A stretch of 64,000 nt of DNA from Heterohyrax brucei (GCA_028571685.1 CM053143.1:144014829-144078828); one strand, 5' to 3'; positions 44,701 through 54,954 are shown, counted from the first letter of the stretch. Numbers and translations: made by a program. The notes: a model not told the origin generated them from the letters alone.

Positions 44701-45124
44701 AAGATGTATTTTCTCAAAAAATCACTATAAAATATTTAAAAAGAAATTTAATAAAAGCAGGCAGAGGTTTTTCTACGGGGGTGAGTCACGCAAGTTGCTA
44801 TAGCAACACACACCAGAACTGCAAACATGATGACACAGAGAAGGGGTTCCTGCCTCTGCAGCTGGCACTGATAGATTTCTTCCCGCCTGCACATCCTCCA
44901 GCTGGACCAGGCTACCAGAAATGCTGAGCCTGCAGACAGGTTTCCAGGGTGCGTTTCTTCTCTGTAAATCACGAAGACTGCATCTTCGGAAGGCCACAGT
45001 CTAGGAGAAATCATCAAATGGACAAGTGGGTGCAGCTCTGGAAAGTCTGTAAAGAACTGTCCCACATGTTCATTCTCTCAGTCAGGATCGGTCAGATAAG
45101 GGCAAAGGCCCTGATGAGGTTAGC
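44701..45124. other. Unique stretch with moderate GC
   Basis: I recognise no repeat here. It holds an X-box-like palindrome and an AP-1-like site. A reverse 105-codon frame (45065-44748) encodes a hydrophobic segment (LLCVIMFAVLVCVAIATCV) but no known domain. Confidence 0.4.
44782..44807. promoter_or_regulatory. Candidate AP-1 site and RFX X-box
   Basis: TGAGTCA (44782-44788) matches the AP-1 consensus. Six bases on, GTTGCTATAGCAAC (44794-44807) is a perfect 14-bp palindrome with the GTTGCY..RGCAAC half-sites of an RFX X-box. Function is inferred from motif only. Confidence 0.4.
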
Positions 45125-45215
45125 ACGTCCTTTAGATGGATACAGAAACTGAGGTGCCTAAAGGTTGAATGATTTGCTCAAGATCACATGATGGCACAGG
45201 GCCAGACCTTCTTGA
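45125..45215 (-). mobile_element. MIR SINE core
   Basis: Reversed MIR: GATACAGAAACTGAGGTGCC, GAATGATTTGCTCAAGATCA, CATGATGGCACAGGGCCAGA. Confidence 0.75.
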
Positions 45216-45278
45216 CAACAGTGAGGTCTGCAGCCTGATTGGCCATACCGCTTGGGGCAACTTAAGGTGGAAGTAGAG

Positions 45279-45425
45279 TCCCTGGCTGGTACACACAGTA
45301 AATGTGCTCCACTGTGCCAAATGCTGGCAGTCTGTGTTCACCCCAGAGGAGACTGAAAGAAAGCCCTGGTGATCCACTGCCAGATAATCAGCCATGCCCT
45401 CTGAGCACAGGGCAAGTGAGCCCTT
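45279..45425 (+). mobile_element. AfroSINE, long type, diverged
   Basis: Forward: GTCCCTGGCTGGTACACACA, CACCCCAGAGGAGACTGAAA, GAAAGCCCTGGTGATCCACT, AATCAGCCATGCCCTCTGAG. The 3' end is lost. Confidence 0.7.
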
Positions 45426-46266
45426 TGTCTTCAGTGCTTGGTGGTGGTCATAAAGTTTTATCACTTTTTTTTTTAGACATAATTATTTTCTGAATTTATT
45501 CACCCTACACACCTCACATGTAGGACTGGCTATACAGTCTGCAGCATGCAGTGCAAAATGAGAACACAGAGCCCCTTGTTCAAAAGGTGCTAGAAATTTC
45601 ATCATGGCAACAGTGGAACATTTATCCATGTATGAGATCCATCTGCTTTTAGGGCCCTGAGCAACTGCACAAGATGCACACCAGTGAAACTGTCTTGTCA
45701 TCTGGCAGGAAGGCACCATGATCTCACTTTATAGATGAAGAAAGTGAGTGGCCTAGGCCATCACCAGGTACTGGGAAATCCAAATTAAATAAGGCACAGT
45801 GCAATGAACTTGGGAACCACAGCGCTCATGCGAAGTCCTAGCGGGCAGTGGGCGGTTATGGAGCAATTGTAAGGTGCATGGACAGGTCTGTGGGGTGCTT
45901 TTTGTTTTGTTTTACAGAATCCAGAAGATACTTTGTCTTTAGTTACTTCCCTAAGACTGCTTTGAGAGCATCTGGAGGACCTCTGAGGTCTAGAGTGGTC
46001 ACCAGCCACATTTGAGAAGCCAGGGCTTGGAGATGCTGGCTTTTTTGAAGTTCCAGAAACTTACCATGGTCCTGCTGGATTAACACTTCTAGTAAGGGCA
46101 ACTCTTTGGGGTGGGGAGTTTATTTGCCCTTTGTAGCCTCCCCACTTCTCTTAGTCTGGCAAGGTATTGCAGACAGTTAATGCTTAGAGACTGAAGGAAT
46201 CCGCAAGGCAGTGGTTCTCAATCCTGCTGAATGTGAAAGTGATGATTTAAATTAAATCTTTGCCCC
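45426..46266. other. Old unassigned repeats, no gene
   Basis: The part 45540-45720 (AGTGCAAAATGAGAACACAG, GGGCCCTGAGCAACTGCACA) resembles a common ancient mammalian repeat I cannot name safely. A hAT-like end, GTGGTTCTCAATCCTGCTGA, lies at 46210. No coding gene is visible. Confidence 0.4.
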
Positions 46267-46271
46267 AGTCC

Positions 46272-46885
46272 TGTCTTAGGGAGGGTTCTCTAGAGAAGGA
46301 AAATCTCTAAAGCTTAAAAACATATATAGAGAGAGAGATTTGTATTAAGGAAACGGCTAACACAACTGTAGAGGCTGGAACATTCTAAGTCCATGAATCA
46401 ACATAGAGGTTTCTCCTATTCATGTAGCCATAGGCACTGATGAACTCAAGATTGGCAGGCTGGAGAGCAGGTCTCTTGCTCACAGGCTGTAAAGGTTGAT
46501 AAACCCCAAGACTGGCAGGCAAGACCGCAAGGTTTCTCCTGATTCACAGAGCTGCAGGAGCTGGGAAATCCAAAATCAGCAGGTAAGCTGCTAGAACTGT
46601 AGGTTAGACATAGGAGAGGCAGCGGCAGGATCCAGAACCAGCCAAAAACTTTGGCAAGGCGAGCAGAGAGGAAGTAGGCAACGGGGGGGGGGGGGGGTGG
46701 AGAGATGGAGGATGCAGAGATGAAGGCTGAGGGCATGGCTAGCTGCCACCATACCACTCAATAGATTCCAACATGGTAGTGATAGCATATCAAATTTCAA
46801 CAGGAATATGATCACACTGTTATACAACTGCCAAAACACTGAGAATCATGGCCTAGCCAAATAACACATAATCTTAACCACCACA
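46272..46885 (-). mobile_element. ERVL-type LTR, second copy
   Basis: The reversed sense strand begins TGTGGTGGTTAAGATTATGT, the same start as the LTR at 35905, and the forward left end TGTCTTAGGGAGGGTTCTCT is the complement of the LTR 3' end. The middle contains a 15-G run. Flanks show no clear duplication. A solo LTR fossil of about 610 bp. Confidence 0.65.
46683..46697. repeat. G homopolymer (15 bases)
   Basis: Uninterrupted G15 followed by TGGAGAGATGGAGG; G-quadruplex-prone and prone to assembly error. Confidence 0.9.
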
Positions 46886-47116
46886 CCAGGACTTTCAGAT
46901 TCCAGAACACATGGTCTTAACTAGTATAACAGACTGCCTCTCCTAATCTAACCCTTTACCCCACTCCACCCTAGCAATGCGAAGATTATTTAAGAACAGC
47001 ATTTGTAGTTGCTCTAGGAGTGGATTACAAGGTAACAGACCATTCTATAGTATTTGCCTCTCTGTGGCTCTCTTACCAAGGATAACTTGATGTTAATGTA
47101 GAAAGGAAATGCATCC

Positions 47117-47375
47117 ACTCCTCACTTATCAGCATGGTTAGGTTCCACAGACCAGGTCATTATGTGAAATCAATGTTATGCAAAAATGGAATCAAATCAC
47201 TAGGAATCACGACTCAGCCAGTATGACACACAACCTCAACTATGAAAGCCAGTGTTACTCTCTCCTTCAGTACTCATTATTGCCAGATAAATGTCAGTAA
47301 CGTAAAATAGTTGGAAAGAAGACTTTTTTACTATTGTCGTAAATGTGAAATATCAGATAATGAGATGGTCAGTAA
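47117..47375 (+). mobile_element. Unassigned repeat family X, copy 1
   Basis: ACTCCTCACTTATCAGCATG, GTTAGGTTCCACAGACCAG, GTCATTATGTGAAAT, then CAGTGTTACTCTCTCCTTCA and ATTGTCGTAAATGTGAAATA with AGATAATGAG. The same blocks in the same order form the copy at 49347. Probably an old DNA transposon; I cannot name the family. Confidence 0.6.
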
Positions 47376-48106
47376 CTGAGGAAAAGGTTCTTTTACATTG
47401 TAGCCTTTGTGTTTTTCCCTCTCCAGTGCTTCATTAAATTGTACTCTGAAGTCTTCCTTCACTCTCCTATCTAATAACTGGGGTTAACCACCCGCTGACT
47501 CAAAAAGAAGTTTTCAAAACAAATTCAGAGAACAAAGTTGTCAAAATTTCAGCTCTTGAGCTTTTCAGATGCTTTACTATAACTGTAATATAAATACAAT
47601 TTGATAACAGAGTTAATCCAGCTGACTTCCTCTCTTAGACTAGAACAAATTCTGTTAGTGGAATAGGGCAAGGGCACTCGGACAAGAGCTAAGTTCAAAA
47701 GGAACAGATCTCAAGGCCCTCTACAGTAAGAATAGTTGGACAGCAGTATGTGGTTGACAAGACACCTACAGGAAAGCTGATCTTTGTGAGTGAACAGGAA
47801 CATGGCTCATGCTTTCAGTTCTTCTCACAGCCCACTGGTAAGAACTCTACACTGAGAGCAGTCAGAGTATTTTCCTTGCAATGTTCTGCAAGAGCCTGAC
47901 TGCTTATGTGCCTAAGACATTGTCCACCCCCAGTCTGATTTGCCTCTGCATCCTGGAATTCAGCATTGGGTCATGTGACACAGAAGTGATGAGGGTAAGT
48001 GCAGAGAAGTGTTCCCTATCCAGGCAACATGGTGTACTTAGAAGCAGCCTGACATCTTGAGTTAACAATGATAGAAAATAACCCCTTCTATTTATTTTTG
48101 CTAACA
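47376..48106. other. No recognised feature
   Basis: About 730 bp without recognisable gene or repeat. Confidence 0.4.
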
Positions 48107-48426
48107 GCTGGCATCAAGTTGGTCCCCAACTCACAGTGATCTCATGCACAAAAAGAAATGATTCTGTATCATCTCCATGATCTGTTGCAGATCAGATCCT
48201 TGTGATGGTGCATATAGTTCACTTCAGCTGATTTTTAGTAGACCACCAAGTCATTCTTTATGGGTCACCTTAGTTTAGAAGCTTTGCTGAAACCCGATCA
48301 GCATCACAGCAATACGCAAGCCTCCAATGACAGAGCAGTGGTGGCTGAGCTTGAGGTGCACTGGGCAGGGATTGTACCTAAGTATTTTCTGTGGAAGGGC
48401 AAGAATGCTAGCCCTTCATCAATGCC
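48107..48426 (-). mobile_element. Composite SINE: tRNA-Gly-like head plus RTE ends
   Basis: On the reverse strand the element starts at 48426 with a decayed tRNA-Gly-like promoter (forward text GGGCAGGGATTGTACCTAAG and GGGCAAGAATGCTAGCCCTT, the complements of B-box and A-box regions). The body (48190-48350, CACCTTAGTTTAGAAGCTTT, CATCACAGCAATACGCAAGC) matches the 5' region of the RTE at 58011-58188. The far end (GTTGGTCCCCAACTCACAGT) matches the RTE/SINE 3' end. Total about 320 bp. Confidence 0.65.
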
Positions 48427-48465
48427 ATGTCATCCATGCATAGATAATTATATGTCTTTTATATC

Positions 48466-48616
48466 AAAGCCAAAAAACAAATCCATTGTCGTCATCAATT
48501 CTGACTCATGTTGACCCTATAGGACAGCAGAACTGTTCCAGTGAGTGGCTGGTGCATTTAAATTGCTGACTCTTTGGTTAACAACTGAACCCTTAACTAC
48601 TGTGTCAGGCTCCTAT
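48466..48616 (-). mobile_element. AfroSINE, short type
   Basis: Reversed SINE: TCGTCATCAATTCTGACTCA, ACCCTATAGGACAGCAGAAC, GTGAGTGGCTGGTGCATTTA, CTTTGGTTAACAACTGAACC. Confidence 0.88.
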
Positions 48617-48724
48617 CTCTTATAAGTGTTCAATGAATGTTGTCCAATAATTGTAAGATCCCAAAGGGAGGAAATTATAATAAGCTCCAAGTTTATGGAT
48701 AATTATTATATTGACTGAGGTAAT

Positions 48725-48828
48725 TTCAGTAATAATTGCAAAGCCAGCTAACATTAAATTCTTACCTACATGCCAAGCATCATGTAAAATATTTTATATA
48801 CAGTATCTCGTAAATGTGGGGAGGACCC
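48725..48828 (-). mobile_element. MIR SINE, part (split by AfroSINE)
   Basis: Reversed MIR 3' side: TACCTACATGCCAAGCATCA, TATACAGTATCTCGTAAATG. It resumes at 48978. Confidence 0.7.
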
Positions 48829-48977
48829 ACTCTGTCACATCAATTCTGATTCATAGCATCCCTAGATGTCAGGGTAGAACTGCCCCATAGGGTTCCCAAG
48901 GAGTGCCTGGTAGACTTGAACTGCCAACCTTTTAGTTAGCTGATGTAGCACTTAACCACTATGCCACCAGAGTTTCC
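48829..48977 (-). mobile_element. AfroSINE nested in MIR
   Basis: Reversed SINE: GTCAGGGTAGAACTGCCCCA, TAGGGTTCCCAAGGAGTGCC, AACCTTTTAGTTAGCTGATG, CCACTATGCCACCAGAGTTT. It is younger than the MIR it interrupts. Confidence 0.92.
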
Positions 48978-49105
48978 ACATTATCTCCTGTTACCTGCAT
49001 AAAAGCCCTATGATGTGATACTGTTCTTAATTGTCATTTTAGAGATGAAGAAACCGAGGCTTAGAAAAGTTATGTAAATTTATCTGAGAGATCAAAAAAT
49101 TGGCA
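48978..49105 (-). mobile_element. MIR SINE, rest
   Basis: TAAAAGCCCTATGATGTGAT, CATTTTAGAGATGAAGAAAC, CGAGGCTTAGAAAAGTTATG: the continuing MIR core. Confidence 0.8.
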
Positions 49106-49346
49106 AGAGGTAGAAATTAAATGTGAACAAGGTATCTGTAATTGAATAAAGAAAAAGAAAAGCCTGGATTAGTAAAAAGAACACTAAATAATAACCAGAA
49201 ATGGAAAGACTAACCATTCACTTTTGTTTGCAGGAAAAAAAAAAGCATGCATGTAAACGTGTATAGGCATATTTATGTATGTGTGTGGTATGCATGTGTA
49301 GACGATAATTTCAATCTATGTGTATGTATGATACATGTTTACAACT

Positions 49347-49665
49347 ACTCCTCACTTAATGACAGGGTTAGGTTCCAAAGACCAGTTCATTATGTGAAAA
49401 CCAGCTTTATGCGAAAATGGCAGATGGCCATACAAGATCAACACATGGAGGATGTCAACACTATTACATGACTGCCAACCCACTGAGAATCACAGCCTAC
49501 CACGTTAACACGAAACCTTAGCCATCACAACCAGTGTCACTGTCAGCTCAGCCCTAGCATCCATTACTGCCTGATGTAGGTCGCTAAGGTGCCAAATAGT
49601 TGGATAGCAGGTGTTTTCACGATTGTCGTCTACGTGTGAAACATCAAATAATGAGAAAGGAGTAG
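49347..49665 (+). mobile_element. Unassigned repeat family X, copy 2
   Basis: ACTCCTCACTTAATGACAGG, GTTAGGTTCCAAAGACCAG, TTCATTATGTGAAAACCAGC, then ACCAGTGTCACTGTCAGCTC, CACGATTGTCGTCTACGTGT and CAAATAATGAG. About 60 bp longer than copy 1 because it keeps an internal part lost there. Confidence 0.65.
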
Positions 49666-49689
49666 GAACACGTGAACACTAATACACTG

Positions 49690-49893
49690 GTGCTGAGTGC
49701 TGTTGAGTTAATCCCATTTTATTATCATCCCATGTGACACAGTAGAACTGTGCCACAGGGTTTTCTTGACTACAATCTTTAGAGAAGCAGATCACCAGGG
49801 CTTTCTCTCCTAGAGCGACTGGATGGATTGGGACAGCCAACCTTTTGGTTAGCTGTCAAGCTTTCTAACTCGCTTGCACCACCAGGGAGCCTC
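49690..49893 (-). mobile_element. AfroSINE, insert-bearing type
   Basis: Reversed SINE: CACAGTAGAACTGTGCCACA, ACTACAATCTTTAGAGAAGC, AACCTTTTGGTTAGCTGTCA, CTTGCACCACCAGGGAGCCT. Confidence 0.9.
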
Positions 49894-49937
49894 TGCATAC
49901 ATACTCATACATAAAGAGAGAGTAAATCTACCTTTAA

Positions 49938-49978
49938 GGTGTGTGGTGTGAGTATGTGTGTGTGTGTGAGTGTGTGGC
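49938..49978. repeat. TG microsatellite
   Basis: GTGTGTGGTGTGAGTATGTG continuing as imperfect (TG)n. Confidence 0.9.
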
Positions 49979-50069
49979 CTAATCTCTTATGGATGACCAT
50001 AATATAACTCGTTATAATAAATGAAGATACTCTAAGGCTGGGTAGGATGCCTCGAATTTTATTCTCTTA

Positions 50070-50220
50070 TATAATTACATCTGCTTCATAATTGCCTGAT
50101 TTTCTCTAAACTGTAAGTTTCCAGTTGCATAAGGACTATAACTTGTTTATCCCTCACAGGATAGCCTCTGACTCATAACAGGTGTCCAGTATTTAGAGAA
50201 CAAACAAATAAGTGAATAAG
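50070..50220 (+). mobile_element. L2 LINE 3' end
   Basis: AAACTGTAAGTTTCCAGTTG, GACTATAACTTGTTTATCCC, ACAGGTGTCCAGTATTTAGA, AAACAAATAAGTGAATAAG: the ordered 3' terminal words of an L2 element. Confidence 0.65.
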
Positions 50221-50486
50221 TTAGGTAACAGAACTCTGCAATGCCCAGTACTAGAAGATGCATTTTGACCTTGGAAGATGTGGAAAGGCTTCATGGCACT
50301 AAGCTTTCAGTGTCTTGGAGGATTTTAAAAGGTGAAATCTGGATAAGAGCGTTTCTGGTAGCAGGAACAACATGAATACAGAGTTATGAAACACCAGGTG
50401 GCATGGTGGTCTCACGCAAAGTGAGTGGGCAATGGAAGATGCTCTGGGGGAATGCATAGATGTGTAGCCACATGAGGCATCAGAAA
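50221..50486. other. No recognised feature
   Basis: No recognisable gene or repeat. Confidence 0.35.
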
Positions 50487-50672
50487 CTAATCAAAATCAG
50501 TTGCCATCGAGTCTATGTGTGGCAGAATAGAACTGTGCTCTACATGGCTTTCAATAGGTGATTTTTCAAAAGTAGAACACCAGGGCTTTGTTTTGAGGTG
50601 CTTCTGTGTGAACTTGAACCTCTAACCTTATGGTTAGCAGCTAAACGTGTTAACCATTTGCATCATCTGTGA
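50487..50672 (-). mobile_element. AfroSINE, long type
   Basis: Reversed long variant: AATCAGTTGCCATCGAGTCT, TAGAACTGTGCTCTACATGG, TGAACTTGAACCTCTAACCT, GTTAACCATTTGCATCATCT. Confidence 0.9.
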
Positions 50673-50689
50673 CTTCAAAGTGTAATAAA

Positions 50690-50839
50690 AGTGCTAATAA
50701 TTATTGAGCACTTTATTAAGCAATTCATAAACTTCTCTAACAACTTAATGAAATGTATCCATTTACTTTGTCTGTTTTACAGGCAGGAAAACTAAGGCTT
50801 GGATAAGTTAAGAAGTAAAGAGAAGAAAAAAAAAAAAAA
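50690..50839 (-). mobile_element. MIR SINE, part (split by AfroSINE)
   Basis: Reversed MIR: TAATTATTGAGCACTTTATT, GTTTTACAGGCAGGAAAACT, AAGGCTTGGATAAGTTAAG. It continues at 51001. Confidence 0.75.
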
Positions 50840-51000
50840 GAACTCAAACCTCTTGCCATCGAGTCAACTCTGACTCATAATGACCCTACAGGACAGAGAA
50901 GAACTGTCCCACAGAGTTTCCAAAGAGCACCTACTATATCTGAACTTTAACATTTTGGTTAGTAGTTGTAGCACGTAATCACTACTCCACCAGAAGTTAA
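50840..51000 (-). mobile_element. AfroSINE nested in MIR
   Basis: Reversed short-type SINE: CATCGAGTCAACTCTGACTC, GAAGAACTGTCCCACAGAGT, ATTTTGGTTAGTAGTTGTAG, CACTACTCCACCAG. An AAGTTAAG word occurs on both sides (about 50804 and 50995) and may be the target duplication. Confidence 0.9.
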
Positions 51001-51095
51001 GTGGCTCGGAATTGCCTAACCAGCAGATGGAAGTCAGCTCAGGTAATCCGGTTCAAGAGCCAAGCTCTTAACCACTACTGTGCCCTGCTTCTCAT
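51001..51095 (-). mobile_element. MIR SINE, rest
   Basis: GGCTCGGAATTGCCTAACCA, GGTTCAAGAGCCAAGCTCTT, AACCACTACTGTGCCCTGCT: MIR tRNA-related head side, reversed. Confidence 0.7.
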
Positions 51096-51754
51096 GGCAC
51101 AATCCTCTCCCCTATCTACTGCATTGTGATTTTAGGGTATGGATGTTTCTTCAGTGTGGGCATTAATCTGGTTCTCCTTATATTCTGTGTAGAAGTTTGA
51201 TAGGAAATAATCTACCTAGAGAGACACTGCCTGACTCCAGGTTTAAGAACAAAATAGGGTATCCATAGCCACTTGCATCATCTTGCCAATTTCTTATTTA
51301 GCGTGTGTATTGAAACATGAATAAATACAGCAGATTAGGTGTCCCAGGTGATTAGAAGCTGCCTGCAGAAGATTTTATTCTGCAAAGCTTCTGCATAACA
51401 TGATAGATGGAAATGTTCAAGAATACTGCATATAAATAATAGATGTATGTGAAAAAATAAAGGAGATTCTTGAAGCTTTTTTTTAAAGCCAGCATACTAT
51501 GGGGTTTTTTGTTGTCGTTGTCTTCGCAGCATGCTGTAGATAGGCCACCTAATTACGTATTCCCAATTTGTGGATAATTAACTATGGAGTAAGCTAGAGT
51601 TCACAGCAGTCATAATTCACATTACCTAGTTTGTTGGTAATCAATGTAGGGTTCCTGCCCTGCCTTTTAACCTTGTTTATTGCCTATAAGCAGTCCCATA
51701 AAATTAGACTGACGCAAAATCAGAAACTGGGAATCAAATTTACACTGACAGATT
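51096..51754. other. No recognised feature
   Basis: About 660 bp without recognisable gene or repeat. Confidence 0.4.
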
Positions 51755-52000
51755 CAGTATAGCACTATTTATAGAAGCACAGCCCAGAAACAAGCTAACT
51801 GTCCAATAATAGTTAAATAAATTTTGGCACATTCACATAGAGGAGTATTATACCATATATTGTGAGCTGTGTTTATGATAAAAACTTAGTATCAGTAAAC
51901 ACTCAGCATGTAATGATACACAGTAACGTACCTGGAATGTTTGACAAACATCCTCTAATAGACAAAATTGTTTTCAGTAATAATTCAATGAAAGGAATAG
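51755..52000 (+). mobile_element. Old L1 fragment (ORF2 3' region)
   Basis: TAGCACTATTTATAGAAGCA, CAAGCTAACTGTCCAATAAT, GGCACATTCACATAGAGGAG and TATTATACCATATATTGTGA follow the well-known L1 ORF2 C-terminal region of ancient (L1M) elements. Confidence 0.75.
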
Positions 52001-53202
52001 CAAGAGTAGTAACATAAATCTTGTTTGAAATTTCTGTATGTAATCCTATCAACAATATAATAAAGTAAAATAAATTTAAGGCTAAACAATATGAAAATGG
52101 AAAAATACATTAACATTTTAAATAACATTTTCTTAAAAGATGGTAAAAGCCGACAGAGAAACACTTGAAAAATCTGAACTCCCCATGCTGCAGAGAATGA
52201 TTTACACACAGAAAGACAGAATGGAAATAACTCAAGCTGTTTCTTTATCTTTGCAGCCACTGTGTTATCACCGTTTATTTCACATCTACTGTTTAGGTGC
52301 AGGAATATATAAAGCACAGGAGCTGGACACAGAAGTGCACACTAAATGAGCTCCAATGATTCTGAATCCCATGGAACTTATTTTGAGAAAAGAGGAATAT
52401 ATATAGCTAATTCTGTGTGTCAGGCACCAACTGTATGATTGAGAGTACTTTGAATGAACTCCCTTATACAATGCAATGTGTATTGAATGGTGATTAACTA
52501 AAACGTGCTAATTGAAGCTTAATTACATATTAGTAAAATCCATCAATGTCTTCACTAATTTTTAGAACTTAAGCCAACAAAATTTACTTTGGTATGGAAA
52601 GGAGAAATATTTTGTCACTGATATTTAGAATTACTGATATATGGTGATAATATAAAGCAGGCTATATTTTAATTGGTTTCATCATTGTTTTAGATTTGTC
52701 TATAATGCTCCCCTTTTCTTGTTTGCATCCAGGATGAACTACTCCCACCACCTTACTGTTGAAATATCACTGATATAAATTGTGTATCAGATATGCTGGA
52801 AAGAAGACTTGGAAGCTGCCTTCTACACAGGAAAGCTGAGATGGCACTGTGAGGTTGCTGTGGTTTCTGCCATTTGTAGTACCTTATATTAAATTTGCTT
52901 AGACCTGGGAAAGGCATACTGCATATGGAACAATGGTCAACAGTGCCAGTAAGAGCCTCTTTCTGAAGAGCTGTGACAGTCAAATACAGAGAGAGGTAGA
53001 TCATTTAATTTTCAGTGTTTATTAAGACATTGTTTTGATTTATTATAAAGCACTACCACTCAAGTTATTATCTATTTGTGGTATTTTTTTTTGGAGGGGC
53101 AATTACCCTTCTATTAACCATGGTTATTATCTCTGTGTACCAAATTTAAAGAATGATTTTGCTTTTTGAAAAACTGAACAAACAAAATACAGTCATAATA
53201 TA
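52001..53202. other. AT-rich unique sequence
   Basis: About 1.2 kb without recognisable gene or repeat. The 110-codon reverse frame at 52317-51985 overlaps the L1 fragment and has no recognised domain. Confidence 0.45.
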
Positions 53203-53483
53203 AACACTGTTGTTATGTACTGACTCACAGTGATCCTGATGTACGATAGACAGAGACACTACTGGGTCTCATGCCATCCTTACAATCACTGCTATGCTTC
53301 AGCCCACTGTTGCAGCTACTGTGTCAGTCTGTCTTCTGGAGTGGCTTCCTCTTTGTCAATCCCTTCACCAAGCACGAAGTCCTTCTCCATGGACTGATCC
53401 CTCGTGATAACACATCCAAAGTGAGACTAAGTCTTGCCATCCTTACTTCCATCCTGTTATGGCTTTACTTACTCCAAGACACA
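53203..53483 (-). mobile_element. RTE-clade LINE 3' end
   Basis: Reversed: TTGTTATGTACTGACTCACA, CTACTGGGTCTCATGCCATC, GCCCACTGTTGCAGCTACTG, CATGGACTGATCCCTCGTGA. Confidence 0.82.
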
Positions 53484-54704
53484 GCAACTTTCTTTTTTAA
53501 GTATGAATACTAGCAGAGAATGTATAAAAAATTGAACAATTTAGGCTCCCTGGGTTTTTGAAAAACTGTACTTTTTTTTTGGCTTAGCTTTTTAAGACAT
53601 AGCCCTTATGTTATCTACCATAAGCATGTGTTGCTGTCATTTCAGGGAAAAAATTACAAAGAAAGAACTATATTATATTTGCAACTTGATTGGCTTTAAA
53701 AAAAATAAAAACAAACAAACAAAAGCAACCTGTTGTTTTCCTCTGGAAAAATCAATAAAAACACAAACTCAAAGAGATATAATGTGCTGCAAGTAAACAT
53801 AGTTTATCTTGGGCTGAGTATCTTAATTTTCATTTTGATACTACTGTAGGATAAACAGACTTCAATATATGAAGTTTTTCCATGGTAGTTTGAGACCATT
53901 GGTTGGGTAGTTACCTTGGACTTGAAAGGTGAGATAGGTTAGTGCTTTTAACAATCTCTTGCCTATAACTGAAAGGTTATTTTTGAAGGCAAGAGTACCA
54001 AATGTTCTAAGTTCCCATCGTTGTCATGGAAACCTTTCAGCTAGCTGAATAGGTTAGCAGGATTTTATGTTCCCTACTTTGACAAATACAAGAAGACATG
54101 AACCCAGCTTTGCATTACTAATCAGAAACTTCTGTTTTCAAGTCTCCTACCATTTGATTAGTCACATTTTCTTAATGCTGTTTTCTTTTCCTTCTCTCTC
54201 AACAACATAAAGCAACAGGCAAATTTTCTTTCTAAAATCACTCTCACTTTAAAAGCAGAGCCAAAGTCGTGACTAGGCTGACCTTGTTGCGCTTGGAAAT
54301 AATACTGCTTGCAGCTCTGAAAAGCTCCTGCAGGTTAATTCAGGCTCCTGCCAAAACTCTTCTGATTTGTACTGACTTTCAATGGTTTCCTGGAGGTAAA
54401 CTCGCTTGCTAATAGGCAGGAATTATTCGTCATTTTAGGAGCAACAGTCTGCCCATACCAGCTTATAAGGCACGGCAAAGCCTTAGGAAAAAGGCATCCT
54501 AAGGCTAAAGCCAAAACAGCCATGTCACATGGGTAAATTCAGAGCCAGCAAATCCTACTTTTTCCTTTTATCTGTCTCTAACAACTCCACATTGCTTTGG
54601 AAGGTAGAAACAGTCTAAGAATCCAAAGGAAAATTGGAAAACTAACAACTGCACTGCAGGCAAAGACTGACCATTTCAGGTAAGATGGTTAAAGTATGTG
54701 TACC
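53484..54704. other. Unique sequence without recognised gene
   Basis: About 1.2 kb; no recognisable repeat or gene. Confidence 0.45.
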
Positions 54705-54737
54705 CGCGTGTGCGCGTGTGCATATACGCGCATGCAC
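54705..54737. repeat. Alternating purine-pyrimidine tract
   Basis: Thirty-three bases of strict pyrimidine/purine alternation, CGCGTGTGCGCGTGTG then CATATACGCGCATGCAC. Rich in CG and TG steps, therefore Z-DNA-prone. Confidence 0.9.
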
Positions 54738-54834
54738 TGAGGAGGGAGTATGGAGCTTGTTAATCAGCAGATAATTCTAACAAGTATAGTATAACACCTA
54801 AGAAGGTGGACTCTTCTGCTTGTGAATTTGAGGA

Positions 54835-54953
54835 CTTCGTCTTGTGCCTCAGTTTATCAGTATAATGGAAAGATCAGTAATGCCCATCTCATCTATTTGT
54901 TATGAGGATTAATGAATTAATAATGTATACTGTTTATCACCCCTAACACATAA
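54835..54953 (+). mobile_element. MIR SINE
   Basis: Forward MIR: TCTTGTGCCTCAGTTTATCA, TAATGCCCATCTCATCTATT, TGTTATGAGGATTAATGAAT. Confidence 0.7.
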
Positions 54954-54954
54954 A

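Noticed and set aside
44748-45065. Reverse 105-codon frame with a hydrophobic segment that looks like a membrane helix
   Set aside because: It overlaps another frame, has no known motif and no gene context. Hydrophobic runs are common in antisense frames.
48350-48426. A possible tRNA-Gly gene on the reverse strand
   Set aside because: The cloverleaf pairing is decayed and the sequence continues into a SINE body; it is a SINE head.
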